Shown here: positions 36,459 through 48,160 of the stretch, in pieces
Layout of the letters: the number at the start of each line of letters is the position of its first letter
How positions within the stretch are numbered: the first letter of the stretch is position 1
Assembly (NCBI GenBank): GCA_036346395.1
Contig: CM070599.1
Location: forward strand, 27,333,232 to 27,397,231
Length of the DNA stretch: 64,000 bases
DNA from: Hsuehochloa calcarea
Taxonomy: Eukaryota; Streptophyta; Magnoliopsida; Poales; Poaceae
Direction: 5' to 3'
Notes under the pieces: generated by a model
Seen by the model: only the letters and a program-made list of their open reading frames with translations
The model's database searches: none
Told to the model about the DNA's origin: nothing
Translations under genes and position numbers: made by a program

Positions 36459-36915
36459 GGAGTTGCTCAAGTCAATTGGCAGCTCAAGATAAATAACCCG
36501 AGAAGAGATTTCTGATTAGATGTGTAAGTTCGATTCGGCTGCTCATCGGAAAGAACGGCGGCGGCAGAGTTTTGACGCCGGCGGGGGAGCGGGCCGGCAC
36601 CTTCGGGCTTACAATTTGGCATGACCACCATGGCGCGCGGTCCCCAATAATGTTGGCGCTGTATGAGACCGACAAAGTTTGCAGTTCTTTTCTTCATCTG
36701 CAAACCCATTAGGCCATTCAGAATTTACGCATTACAATTGAAGTTTTAGTATTTGTTATGGATCGATCCGTGTTGGACCTTGCAATACAGTTTAGCACTT
36801 CATGTTAAATCGTGTGAAGTGTGTGATGAGATTCAGTGATTGCATATAGGAAAAGGAAAGAGAATCTAAGGGTGGTTACCGGGATTTATAAGCCAAGACG
36901 ATTTTGGTGATTATT
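36459..36915. other. WAT1 3' UTR and intergenic DNA
   Basis: No gene was recognised. The - strand ORFs at 36467-36709 have no known domain. Its right limit is the LINE 3' end. Confidence 0.4.
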
Positions 36916-39440
36916 TGTTTTTTAAGAACACGCAAGAGGCTTGCGCGTTATACCATTAATAGATAGAAAGAAAGGTATGTACAAAACTAGCATCACAGTG
37001 CTAGTAAGAAAGAAAAATAGAAGAAAAACAACGGCCAAAAAGCCTAAAAAAACAACGGCCAAAGAAAGACCTAACGTAACCAGTCTTTCAAGCAGTCTAT
37101 TCCGGCTATAATCCATTGTCTTCCTTCTTGCTTGACTGCATCAATTTGCAGTGACAACATGCTACTCTTGTTATTAAAAATTTGTGCATTACGCTCCTTC
37201 CGAATCGTCCAAATGACCAGGAGCACAAGAGTGACCAGTCCACGCTTATCCTTCTTCTGATTTTTTTTCTAATATGTGACCACCATTCGATGACCTGAAG
37301 AGATGCAGTGGGTGCCAAAGGGCCATGACTGAAGAAATTAAGAATGGCAAACCAGATCTCTTTTGCTGCAATGCAGTTGATCAGGAGATGGTCGATAGTT
37401 TCCTTCTCCTGAGCACACATTACGCAGGCTGTAGGATGTTGTAGGCCATGTCTCTGAAGTCTATCAACAGTCCAAGTCCTCTTCAGAATTGCAAGCCAAG
37501 CAAATAATTTAATCTTTAAAGGGGCTTTGGATTTCCAAATAAAAGTGTCTGGAAAAAGCATAGCTACATGAAAAAAGGCATGATACGCAAAGCTGGCAGT
37601 ATAATAGGGTGATGAAGACCATTTCCACTGAATCAAGTCTTGTGAGTTTTCTTGCAAGTGCACACTCGAGAGAAATCTCCAGAGGCAAATACATTCTTCA
37701 ATAGCAACAACAGACAAGCTGCCCTGGAATCATTCATCCACGTAAAATCATGTAATGCCTCTTTTACTGTTCTAGTAATTTTAACTCTTTTCCCCATTAG
37801 CTGAAAAATGTTAAGAGCATAGAAGTTGACAGGTTTTCCTTCTAACTAGTGGTCAGTCCAGAAGAGGACATTGCGACCATCTCCAAGCACAAATTTGAGA
37901 GAAGCTTGGAAGAAGGAAAGGACCACCTGGTTGTGTTGAAATCGAAGCTCTGACCATGCTCCACTATTACCAACTCTCTGCCACCAAAGCCATCTCAATT
38001 GCAAGGAAAACCCCACGGTCTACGGGTTTTGGATGCCAATCCCTCCATATATTAGTGGTTTATAAACATGATTCCAAGCAACAAGACATTTGCCCCCTCT
38101 AGCCGCCTCTTCTCCGTCCACAAAATGCTCCTCCTGATTTTATCAATAGCCTTGAGAACCCACTTAGGCAATGTCATAGCCATGAGGTGATATATAGGCA
38201 TTGAGGTTAAAATGTCTTTGACCAGCACCAGTCGGCTTCTCATAGAAAGAAGGGAACATTTCCACTTCGGAAGTTTGAGGGAGAGCTTATCCAACAACGG
38301 TTGGAAGTTCATCATTCTAATAGTCGGGAAGCCCGAAATAGCTACAAGGAAAATAAGCTATTTTGCAATTGAATAAATTAGAGGTTGCTTGAATGATTTC
38401 TTCTAAGCAATAGATAGGCATTGCAGAGCATTTCTCTAAGTTGGTGGTCAAACCGGGTGCCTCGCCAAAAATATGAAGAATTTCCTTGACCGATAGGAGG
38501 TCATGTTACTGTGGCGAGGCAAAGACCATAACATCATTAGCATAAAAGGAAGCTCGGTATTTGATGGCTCTTTTACCAATCAGATCAAATAATCCAAGAT
38601 CATCAGCTTTTTGAAAGAGTTTATTAAGAACCTCCATCACCAAGATAAAGAGTAAGGGTGACAACAGGTCACCTTGCTTCAATCCACGCTCATTGAGAAT
38701 GCTATGTCCAACTTCTCCATTTAAAAGGATTTTTGTACTAGCCAAAGAGAGAAGAATGGAAATCCATTCCCTCAAACGAGGGCCGAACCCCCTATGCTGC
38801 AGAACTTCCAAGAGAAAAGGCCATGAAATGTTATGAAAGGCTTTTGCAATATCAAGCTTAAGAAGAATCCGAGATTTCTTCTTATGATGACATAGCTTTG
38901 CTGCACCTTGAACATAACATAAATTGTCTTGAATAGACCTCCCTTTGATGAAAGCGCTTTGGTTGGGATCAACCAAATTTTGCAAATAAGGTGCCAATCG
39001 GTTCGCCAAGATCTTGGAAACAAGCTTTGCAAAACTATGGATTAAACAAATAGGCTGAAAATCTTTAGGGGTCAAAGCATCAGATCTTTTTGAAATTAGA
39101 GTGACGAGGACTTCATTTACCCTGAAAAATTCCTTCCTTACAAGTTGTAGAAACCATGAATGGCATTGACAACATCATAGTTGATGATCGACCAGGCAGT
39201 TTTATAAAAAAAAGGCTTGTGAAACCGTCGGGTCCGAGAGCCTTCTAAGAAGGCTGATCACGAATAGCAGTCCACACTTCCTCTTTAGTGAAAGGTTGTC
39301 CAAATCAAAGAGATCAATAGCCAGCCAATTCAAAAAATTGAGATAAGAACTAATGTTATTTTGTGGTTATTTGTGTTAATTCAAAAATATAAGAACTAAT
39401 GTTATTTTGTGGTTGAAGAAACATCAAAACCCTCGTTCGA
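36916..39440 (-). mobile_element. 5'-truncated L1-type LINE with decayed ORF2
   Basis: On the - strand the element runs from the middle of ORF2 to a 3' end (36960-36916) that reads ...GCGTGTTCTTAAAAAAC, a typical plant LINE tail. Reverse transcriptase blocks (about 39280-38506): EEVWTAIRDQ, KALGPDGF, LVTLISKRSDALTPKDFQPI, IKGRSIQDN, LLKLDIAKAFHNISW and GLKQGDLLSPLLFILVMEVL. At the active site the expected YADD reads YAND, so one catalytic Asp is lost. Later pieces: LSLKLPKWKCSLLSMRSRLVL (38290) and a zf-RVT domain, FIWKSKAPLKIKLFAWLA ... CVMCAQEKETIDHLLINC (37560-37350). Several frameshifts and stops separate the pieces. ORF1 and the endonuclease are absent, as expected from 5' truncation. 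Confidence 0.88.
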
Positions 39441-39602
39441 TGTCAACCAGGAATCCAACAACCCCGTAGGGGCGCATTCAGATGGTGGAAGCTGGCGTTT
39501 GTGATATAATTTTTCCACGGACGACCACAAAATAGCATTTTTGACTCAGACGATACTAGTAGGATGGAGTCAGATGCACACATGTGCATGAATTATTATT
39601 CC

Positions 39603-41892
39603 CTAATCTTCAGAGATACACGCGTACACAGATCGATCAATAGGATACAATAATCTGTCAGACACGATGGATGGATGGATGGTTAGATGATCAACAAATT
39701 GGAATTGCGTATCTATCCCTCTCTGGTCGTGACTGACTGCAATCTTCATGTTCTTTTGGAGGTGCCCCTGGAAGCCATAGGTGAAGAAGTTAACGCCGCG
39801 GGAGAGGGTGACGCGGTCGTTGCCAGAGCTGTACATCGTCATGTTGGCGGGGACTAGGCACAACCTGTACAAGGTGGTGTCACTCGCCACCTGTGGATAT
39901 CATGGGGATATGCTTATAATCTTAGGATGATAATACAAGTGGCAATGGTGTTGAGAGTTTGTCCAAACACTCATTTTTGGTGAAATTCAGGTTCTATCAA
40001 GCAGTAGCGGCCTGGCCAGTTTTGCTCTGTTCGCTGGCCAACTTGGCGGCGATGTTTGTAGGTTAAGTCAATTTTATGGGTTTTAATGCATATGTGTTGC
40101 ATGATGCATGTTTTGACTAACGTGGGTCAAGTTGCGAAGAACTTGTTTCTGGAATCGATTTTTTAGTTTATTGTTGTGTAGGTGGCTCGGAGGTCAACGA
40201 CGGTCAACAACGAGGATGATCGGTACTAGGCTTGGAGAGATGAGGTCCAGAACGATCGAGGATGCCAGGTGAAGTCAGTGGACTTAAGTATGGCGCAAAA
40301 TGGACGAGGATGACCGAACCAGAAATTCGGTGCGACGGGTTGCATCAAGCGGCACGGGGTCGGTGCAAGTGCTATGGTGATTTCAGTGGGAGCCAGATAG
40401 GAGAGACTTGCCAGCATGAAGAGAGTTCTTGATCAACCTACATGGGCATGTGATTGCTTCATGAAGATTAGACTCGGTCTTCGGAGAAAGATCGAGAAGG
40501 GCTATTTTGATACTTTCACTAAAATACTATCTTGATGACCTTTGGCTAAACTGTGGCACAAGGTGGCACAAGGAGAGGTGATTTAGGTCAAATGAAGTTA
40601 AAGATCATGAAGAAAAGGATTCGGAAAGCCCGGTTCGTCATCCACTTTGAGAAGCATGTGTGGGTGTAGACCCATTTGTGTGTGAGCTTAACGGGTGTCT
40701 ATTAGGGTTTCCTCTCATAGACTAGCCTCCACTATATAAGGGGATGTCCAGATTTGGAGTCTCCAGCCATTCCAAGAGAGAAACCCTAATTTGTGTTTTT
40801 AGAGTAGTTAAGGCTATGGTTTGTGAGAGTTGGATTGATTGCGTGCTCAAGTGTTGAGCTTTTATCCTCCATGGTGGAGTGGCTGTAAATCAACTTTAAT
40901 CTCAAATCAATCCAAGCAAGATTGTTCAAGATTAGTATCTTCTTGTTCTTGCTATCTCTTTGGTGTTTTTTTGGGTTTTTGATAATCCTTTGATTTTAAT
41001 TTGGTTTCTTGCTGACATCTTGCTTATTGTAACATGTGGAAATGCATATAGTATTATCTTGATCATCTCTCATCCACGAGCAAGTTCTAGAATCAAAGTT
41101 TGATTTTCTAAGGTTTTTGTGCCCTCCTTCTCTCATTTGTGAAATTCATGGAACCTTGGCTTTGATCTTCCAGATCGTCGATTGAAATAGGTTCCTGACC
41201 TTCTTGATGGGCTATGATCAAAATTTGAGGAAATTTGGATCAATGGATCAAAAGTTGAGCCGATTTTGGTTTTTAGTTTCGTGCTGATTTTACTGTTCAT
41301 CCAGTACTACTGACCACGGGTACTACCGATACTGTTCACTAGTGCAACCGTCTGACTCATTTTAGTTTGAGTTTTTAGTGTTTTTAGTTGTTGTGCTTCG
41401 GAGTTTCGATTAGATTCAATAGAAAACATCCGCTGTGCTTGTTCGTTGGTCTTCATAGCTAATGGAGAGAAAATTGAGTTGAATCTGTTCAAGGTAAAAA
41501 ATAGGCAGTGCTCCTAGTCACCCCCTCTTGTTGCTGTTTTGGTCCAACCCACCACCATGTTGTGCTTTCTCGGGTGCCATGCATGCACACACACCATTGC
41601 AACAACAGTACGTTTTAGTTGTAACGCAAGTGAAAACCCCAAATCAACCAAAGGAAGGGGAACGAAAAAAACAACAGCGAGTCCAAGGGCACGTACCGAG
41701 CACATCGCCTTCCTTGAAGGGCTTGTTGTTGGGCCATCCTATGACGTCAAAGGTCCAGCCGTTGCTGTTAGTGACAGATCACTCTCTCGACAGTGCCACT
41801 GCCACCACGAAGCCACCCTGCAGCATCACGAGAACCAAAAGCAGCCCAAGGCGACTGAACCTAGCCTTGCTGCTACTGCTCTCCTGCACCAT
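39603..41892 (-). pseudogene. Phytocyanin (blue-copper-like) pseudogene, two exons apart
   Basis: Exon 1 (41892-41711, -) begins MVQERSSSSKARFSRLG and continues with a hydrophobic signal sequence, then NGWTFDVIGWPNNKPFKEGD, ending in a donor (CTCG|GTACGT). An in-frame TGA lies between signal and mature part, near 41781. The last exon (39893-39603) follows an acceptor (CCACAG) and reads LYRLCLVPANMTMYSSGNDR, VTLSRGVNFFTYGFQGH. In cupredoxin-fold phytocyanins this last block is normally CGxxGHC; both cysteines are replaced (Tyr and Leu). The middle segment holding the first copper-ligand His was not found. The 1.8 kb between the exons contains LTR-like DNA. It is a dead secreted/GPI-type phytocyanin; the plantacyanin versus early-nodulin-like subtype is not resolved. 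Confidence 0.68.
39950..41530 (+). mobile_element. Probable solo LTR or LTR-like insertion in the phytocyanin intron
   Basis: The stretch has LTR features: a TATA box (CTATATAAGGGG, 40732-40743), a leader with 'agagagaaaccctaatttgt' shortly after, 'tccatggtggagtggctgta' further on, and a 3' edge near 'ctcctagtcaccccctc' as in grass Copia/Gypsy LTRs. No protein-coding sequence is present. Exact TG...CA limits and target duplication could not be fixed. Confidence 0.4.
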
Positions 41893-43788
41893 TTCTAATA
41901 AGAAAAAAGTCCATCTACGGTCGGTGAAATCTTTCCATCGTCTAATTTTTGTTTGACGATGTTGTCACAGAAAGGTTGTCAGACCCGGAGTAACACCCCC
42001 AAATCCTTTGTGTATTTATGAACTAGTCCCATGATCAGTAGCTAGTTCACACAGTAAACAAATAGGGTAACATCCATAATTCGCATAACTTTATTGATAA
42101 ATATCAGAGTTGATTACAAAAGAGGCTTGTAATTACAAAAGAGGCTTACAAGCCAACAATAAAGAACACAGCGGAAGACGAAGAAGAAGTAGTAGAGTCT
42201 AGCTGATCTGCCAAAGGTAATCGACTGGAGCAGCGGCCTAGTCGTTGAAATCCACACCGGTAGCGAAGTCCTTCTCCTCTGAAATTTATTTGCATTAAGT
42301 AAGAGTGAGCACAAACAGTCGTGCTCCACAAGTTACACCCAATAACAGATTATGATGCATGCAAGGATATATCAAAGGAAGGCTTATTGGTTGAATTTGC
42401 ATAAACAAATATTTTTTTTAAATATTTGTACTAAGTTCCAAAGCAGTTATTCTATAACTAAAGTTTATTTTATAAATTCCCAAGTTTTATAGTAGGATAA
42501 CCTCCATATGACATATGGTTATGGATACCCTCCTATCACATGGCTAACTACCAAATTTCCCAATTGGATAAATTATCCAAAATTATTTATTAAAATATTT
42601 TGAAATCAAAACCAAAGTCTAACTTTGAGTGGCTTTGCTCAGCATGTCCATGACCGTGGACATAGCTATTCGAATAGTTTTATAATTTGCAGATGTTATA
42701 CAACTTTACCCATAAGAGATAATCCACTTTTATTGTCCGTCTGACACACTTTCGAAGGTGTGCGACTAAGTGATTATCACAAGGCCTTTACAATGCACCA
42801 TTCTAAAGTAGTCATGCCCGCCAAGGTTTCACCTCTATTAGACTAACCATCCGCCAGAAGCCCCCTCTTGCGCCGCTAAGGTTTCACTTCCATTGGGCTA
42901 ACCACCCCACGGAAGCCCCCTCTTGCGCTAAGTGGGAATACTGTTTAATCGACACCCACAAATCAACATGGCACAACTAATAATGAAATGTTATAAATTA
43001 TTTAGCCTAGTCCTCCCCACTTTGGACTTGTGGTAGTACAATGGTTCTTAGCAAGATACGGGTCGAAGACCGGTCCTTAATTAACTTGGGCGACTTTCAA
43101 AATAACCCCTGGGCCTCAGCCATTCCTGAATTGAGCCCGTGCATAAACCTGCACCCACCAACTATCCATTTTGCCCAAGTCCAAACCAATTTTCATTTTT
43201 TTTCAAATTATTTGTAAACTTCAATTCCATGGCACACCAATGCTATGGATACAATTTAAACAAGATTTTTGGCTGAAAATTCTCAAATTGAATAATTTTG
43301 GGTCTAAGCATGACTAAGCATAGTTTTTTTTTCCCAAAATGTTCTAGTTCATACTATTGCATAAACCAGATTTTATCTAAAGTGTCAAGGTATGTCTGAT
43401 TCAATGTTAAAATTGGATGTGCAAAGGAATTAGGAATAACTATAAGTTTAAAATAGGGATTTAAATTAACTTGAGTATAAATAAGCATGAATAATAGTTT
43501 AAATAATGATATCAAACATGATCAAAGATGTAACTTACCTTGCTCAATTAGTTGTTATGAATCGACGTCAAAATCTGACTCTCCGAAGTCGTCGTAATCT
43601 ATACGTAGAAATAAGCCAAATTCAAACAAAATTCAAATAAACTTCAAATTAAATAGTTTTGATATTGAAAGATCGATATTGAATTTAGATAAATTTAGGA
43701 ATTTTAATCGACGGAATCGGAGTTCGTGAGAGGGAGAATGATCATCTGGAAGTTGTGATGTCACAAGAAAAGATAGAATTCCGAAAAC

Positions 43789-43908
43789 ACTGTTCACTTT
43801 CTGATTACTGTTCACCTTCCAAGTATTGTTCACCTTCTGAGTGTTGTTCACCTTTCGAGTACTGTTCGCTTTCTAAGTATTGTTCGCCTTCCGAGTACTG
43901 TCCACCAC
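43789..43908. repeat. 21-bp coding-length minisatellite in the LTR
   Basis: Six to seven units of the type ACTGTTCACCTTCCGAGT... tile this stretch. In one + frame they read YCSPSKYCSPSE. Unit length is a multiple of three, so the frame stays open, but no start context or homologous protein supports translation. Confidence 0.75.
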
Positions 43909-43920
43909 TTCGACTTCACG

Positions 43921-44072
43921 TGGTCAGAAGGAGGTTTCAACTGATCGGAAGCGGTTTTTACTACCTTGTCAGAAGGAGGTTTCGACTATCTGGTCAAAAG
44001 AGGTTTCGACTACATGGTCAAAGGAGGTTTCGGCTGCACAGGGTGAAAGGTTTTGACTACACAGGGTGTAAG
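43921..44072. repeat. 24-bp minisatellite next to the 21-bp array
   Basis: The phrase GGTCAAAGGAGGTTTCGACTAC and variants repeat five to six times, reading RRFRLxxQ in one frame. It directly follows the 21-bp array within LTR DNA. Confidence 0.65.
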
Positions 44073-44444
44073 CAGCGGCGCTCGGCTACAAACTCGTCGG
44101 CGCTACGCGCCACAACGAGGTACGCGAAGGTGCGCAAAAAGAAGAAGAGATGACACTGAAGTGGCCGGTTGCGAAGAAAAAGGCTGCGACGACATTCGGG
44201 TGAATGCGACGATGGTGCTCCGATGGTTCTCCGGTGAAGGAGAGGTGCGCCTGAGGTGGAACACGACGTGGTGAAGCTCCCGGTGTAGACAACGTCACCG
44301 GAGATCGACGGACGACGGCGCAATTGGCGGTGAAGGTGATTGTGGCCGGCGGTGAAGAAACACGAATTCTCGCAAGGAGAGGAAGAGAGGAGATGGGAGA
44401 TCTTCAGGGATGGGTTGAGTGAGATGAGGGGCACCTCATGCTCC

Positions 44445-44452
44445 CTTTTATA
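44445..44452 (-). promoter_or_regulatory. TATA box in the Ty3/Gypsy LTR
   Basis: On the - strand, CCCTATAAAAGGGAGCATG is a strong TATA context inside the long LTR region. A second TATA-like site (TATAAGAG) occurs at about 45991-45984 and its homologue near 49700, so which one drives the element is uncertain. Confidence 0.45.
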
Positions 44453-46689
44453 GGGACGTAGGGGTTCGAAGAGGGAGATCGTGGGGAGGCGGTTTCACGA
44501 CGGCCCGGCAACGACCACATAAACACGGGTTAAAGTGTGTTGAGGAGGCGGTAACGGTCGGAATAAGTGCGGTGGAGAGTTGGGCTTTGAATGCTATCAA
44601 GTGTGCACGAAATGGTGGAGAGAAACGACACATTGATGTGGTTGCGAGGGTGTTTGTGGCGGCAAGAGGCACTCGGGCACTGGAGGAAAGAGGAGGTGGG
44701 GAAGAAGAAGGGGATGGTGAGGCCGACGGGTGGGGCCCGCTGTTGGTGGGAGAGGGAGGAGAGAGAGATTGAGGGGTGTGGGTGATGGAGTGGGCCGAGG
44801 AGCTAGGCCGGAGTTTTGGGTTTCGGCCCAGAACGAGTTGGGAATTTTAGATCGATTTATTAATATCAAAAATTGAGTTAAATCAATTTGGCTAGTAGAA
44901 AATAGCAAATAAAGTCCAAAAATTATGAGAAAATTCACAAAAAAAATCCTTGAGTCATTTTGGACTATCCGCCCAAATGTGGTAACAATAATTTAATAGG
45001 GTTTTTGGGGAGCAAAATACATTATCTCAACATTCGAGTCATTTACCCACAATGACTTCCTAAAACCACTTTCACGATTAAAATATGATGATTAGGGCAT
45101 TTAATGCCCTGATACTTAAGCAAGACTAGCATGTCGCTTAAGTACGACCTTATAACTATTAAGTTACCATTTCATATCTAGGGTGACAAGGAATAAGGAA
45201 TTCAAGTTGTCAAGGATGGTATAATAATCATTTAATTACCAAGTTGGTATTTAACTACCTTAAGATTTAACATATATTTGCATAAAGAAATAAAGCATGC
45301 AATTTGGTTTTTTAAAATAATATAATTGTATAAAATGTAGGCTCAAAATGATTAAAGTACTGACTCGCCTAGATTGAAAGTACGAGAGTCTTGGTAGTAT
45401 TGTGCTTGATCAAATTGGAGGTCTCCCCACTTCTCCGAGCTCTGGGTGCTTGCGGCTCCTGCTCACCACCTGCGGTGGAAGGGATGGTAGCGTCGGGTGA
45501 GGCAAAAAATGGGATGCCAGGAGGATGGTGGCCACCAGAGCACTAGCGGCGAGGCTGGTGGCGCAACAGTGCAGCGGCGGTGGAACTAGAGGCGGTGACG
45601 ACGCTTGGACTTGCGGTGAACCGGTGGCTCGGTGGCACTCTGAACTAGGGAAGGTGAGCACAAGAGAGGGCATGGCACGAGGATCTCACCAAGACCGAAA
45701 GGGAAGTCGGAGGAGGACGATGGGTGATGAACGGCGGCGAGGTAGGTGGTAGCCGGAGGCTGAGAAGAAGGCCAGTTCTGGAGGCATTTGTGGTCCAAAT
45801 CCAAATCGGCTAGGGGGGATGAGTCCCTTGACTCTGGGAGCACCTGGTGATGGCGATGGCTTCGCTGCAACAGCGAATCACCAACGGAGCGGCACAATCT
45901 GCAAGGGAAGTTTAGGCTTTGCTCTGGGAAACTTACGGAAGGTGATGGGAGCGGAGGGGAAAGAGCAAGGGAGATGCATTGGCTGCTCTTATAACCGAGG
46001 AAACGAGGAAGATCAGTTGGGGGGGCTCGGTGAAGGTCACGCTGTCTCGAGGTGGTCATGGCGCTAGGCGGGGCAGGTGAGATTGCAGCGAGGTGCAGGA
46101 GCATGCAGGGTGGGGAGGTGACGAGAGCGACGACCAGGATGCGCGCTAACGGGGTGATGAGGTGCTGACGAAGTGACAAGACTGGGCAGAGGTGCTGACG
46201 CGGCGGCAATGCTGGCACACGCACGGGCGAAGACTCGCGGGTGCCCAGGGCAGGTGAGAACGACAGTGTGTTGCTCGGTGATGGGACGAGACGATGGGGT
46301 GCTGGCGTGCGTGCGAAGCGCAGTGCGTGGTCCTGAGGCACAGCGAGGACACGGCAAGCACGGGCAAAGCGCATGACTTACCGGTCGAGGGGAAATGAGA
46401 GAGCGGGGAGATGGGCGGTTGGGCGAAGGGAGGCGGAGAAATGGGCTAGGGAAAGGGCCAAGCCCAGGACGAGGTGGACTGAGCCCAATAGAGGGGCGAA
46501 AGAAAATTTTAAACCAAGATTCAAATTCAAATTTGAATCCAAAATTTGAAATAAGGTAGAAGCTGAGAATTTTGCAATTACACCCTAGTTTGAAATAGGT
46601 TTGAAAACCAAACGACAAACCGAGAAATACTATTCATAGTCCAAAAATGAAATATTACAAACCTACCCACCTTAAACGGAATCTCGACC

Positions 46690-47765
46690 CCGTGATTCGA
46701 GCTGCTTCGGGAACAGAGACGGGAAGTCCAACTTCAACTGATCTTCGCGCTCCCAGGCGGCTTCTCTTTCTAAATGATTGCTCCTTTGAACTTTGCAAAG
46801 GCAGATGGTCTAGCATCTTGTTTGCTTCTCCACGACGTCAAGAATCTTGATCGGATTCTCTGGAGAAGTCAGATCTTTCTGGAGTGTGATGGCTTCGACT
46901 GGGGTCTATTCTTCAGATATTCTGAGATATTTCTTGAGCTGAGAGACGTGGAACACATTGTGGTCATCTGACAAACTTTTTGGCAATTCCAGCTGATAGG
47001 CTACTTTCCCACGCTTGGCGGTAATTGGGAACGTGCCTATGTATCTTGGTGCAGGTTTGCCTTTTACTTTAAATCTCTGAGTTTCATGAAGCGGTGATAC
47101 TTTAATATACACATTATCTCCAACTTCAAAAACTAATTCCCTTCGATGATTGTCGGCATAACTCTTTTACCTGGACTGAGCTGCTTGAAGACGATCTCTG
47201 ACCAGTTGAACTTTTTCTTCTGATTGCTTGAGGGTATCCACTCCATAGACATAACCTTCTCCTATTCTAACCAATGCAGAGGGGTTCTGCATTTCCTTCC
47301 ATAGAGCGCTTCAAATGGTGACATCTTCAGACTTGACTGAAAACTGTTGTTGTAGGCGAATTTTATATATGGTAGACATTTCTCCCAGTCTACTGTAAAT
47401 TCCAAACCATAAGCTCGAAGCATGTCTTCTAGAATCTGATTGACTCTTTCTATCTGACCATCAGTTTAAGTGTGATACGCTGTGGCAGACTAGCCCAGAA
47501 ATGCGAGGTGAATTGAGAACCTCGATCCGATACTATCTTCTTGGGCACTCCATGTAAACACACTATACGAGCCATATACAACTCTGCTAATCTGTCTCCC
47601 ATGTAGGTTGTCTTTACTGGAATAAAATAGGCGACTTTTGTCAGTCTGTCAATTATGACCCATATTGAATCACATCCGAACTTGATTCTTGGCAGGCTTG
47701 TAATGAAATCCATTCTTACTTCTTTCCACTTCCACTGAGGGATCTGTAGCTGTTGAAGCAATCAC
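46690..47765 (-). pseudogene. Ty3/Gypsy integrase and pol C-terminus, decayed
   Basis: The integrase core begins IPQWKWKEVRMDFITSLP (47740), then DSIWVIIDRLTKVAYFIPV, YMARIVCLHGVPKKIVSDRG and SQFTSHFW, i.e. the DDE core with its first two acidic residues. After a frameshift near 47510 it goes on with QILEDMLRAYGL, WEKCLPYIKFAYNNS and KMSPFEALYGRKCRTPLHW (to 47280). The pol end is KVSPLHETQRFKVKGKPAP, RYIGTFPI and DDHNVFHVSQLKKYL (47100-46920), the chromovirus-type tail. Stops and frameshifts interrupt it several times. Sequence upstream of 47765 is unrelated, so the element is internally deleted. Confidence 0.88.
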
Positions 47766-47769
47766 AGGT

Positions 47770-48160
47770 CTCTGATGTTCAGCTTTCAAGTTATCTCGCC
47801 CCTTCCGTCATCTCACCCATATGGGCCGCTCCCACTTGTGGTGGGTCCCATAAGTTGTGCGGGATGTTCACCACAACGCTAACGCAGATGGACTACAACG
47901 TTCCACAACGACTAGCGCAGCTGACAACTTAACCATTAATGTCTCATTCAAGGCCACGCTTGCACTACTTCACTCCTCCACCAGTGAGATGACTTTCAGG
48001 ATCCAATAAATTTACTAAGCCAAGTTGTACTTTACAGACTTGTGGTTGTACTTATTTCATAATGGGAGGTCATGAAAAGATTAAGTCCTTAAGCCATCTG
48101 GGCGATTCATATCACATACCAACCACTCTCGTGCTCTGACAGCACCCACCACCATACCAT
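47770..48160. other. Unassigned sequence between pol remnant and second LTR region
   Basis: About 390 bp with no recognised coding sequence. It marks the breakpoint where gag, RT and the 5' LTR-proximal part of the Gypsy element should have been. Confidence 0.4.

Noticed and set aside
45586..46618. Long - strand frames of 262 and 184 codons in LTR DNA
   Set aside because: They are Pro/Ser/Arg-rich products of a GC-rich LTR block, with no homology, and the second copy of the block (49165-49785) does not keep the frames.
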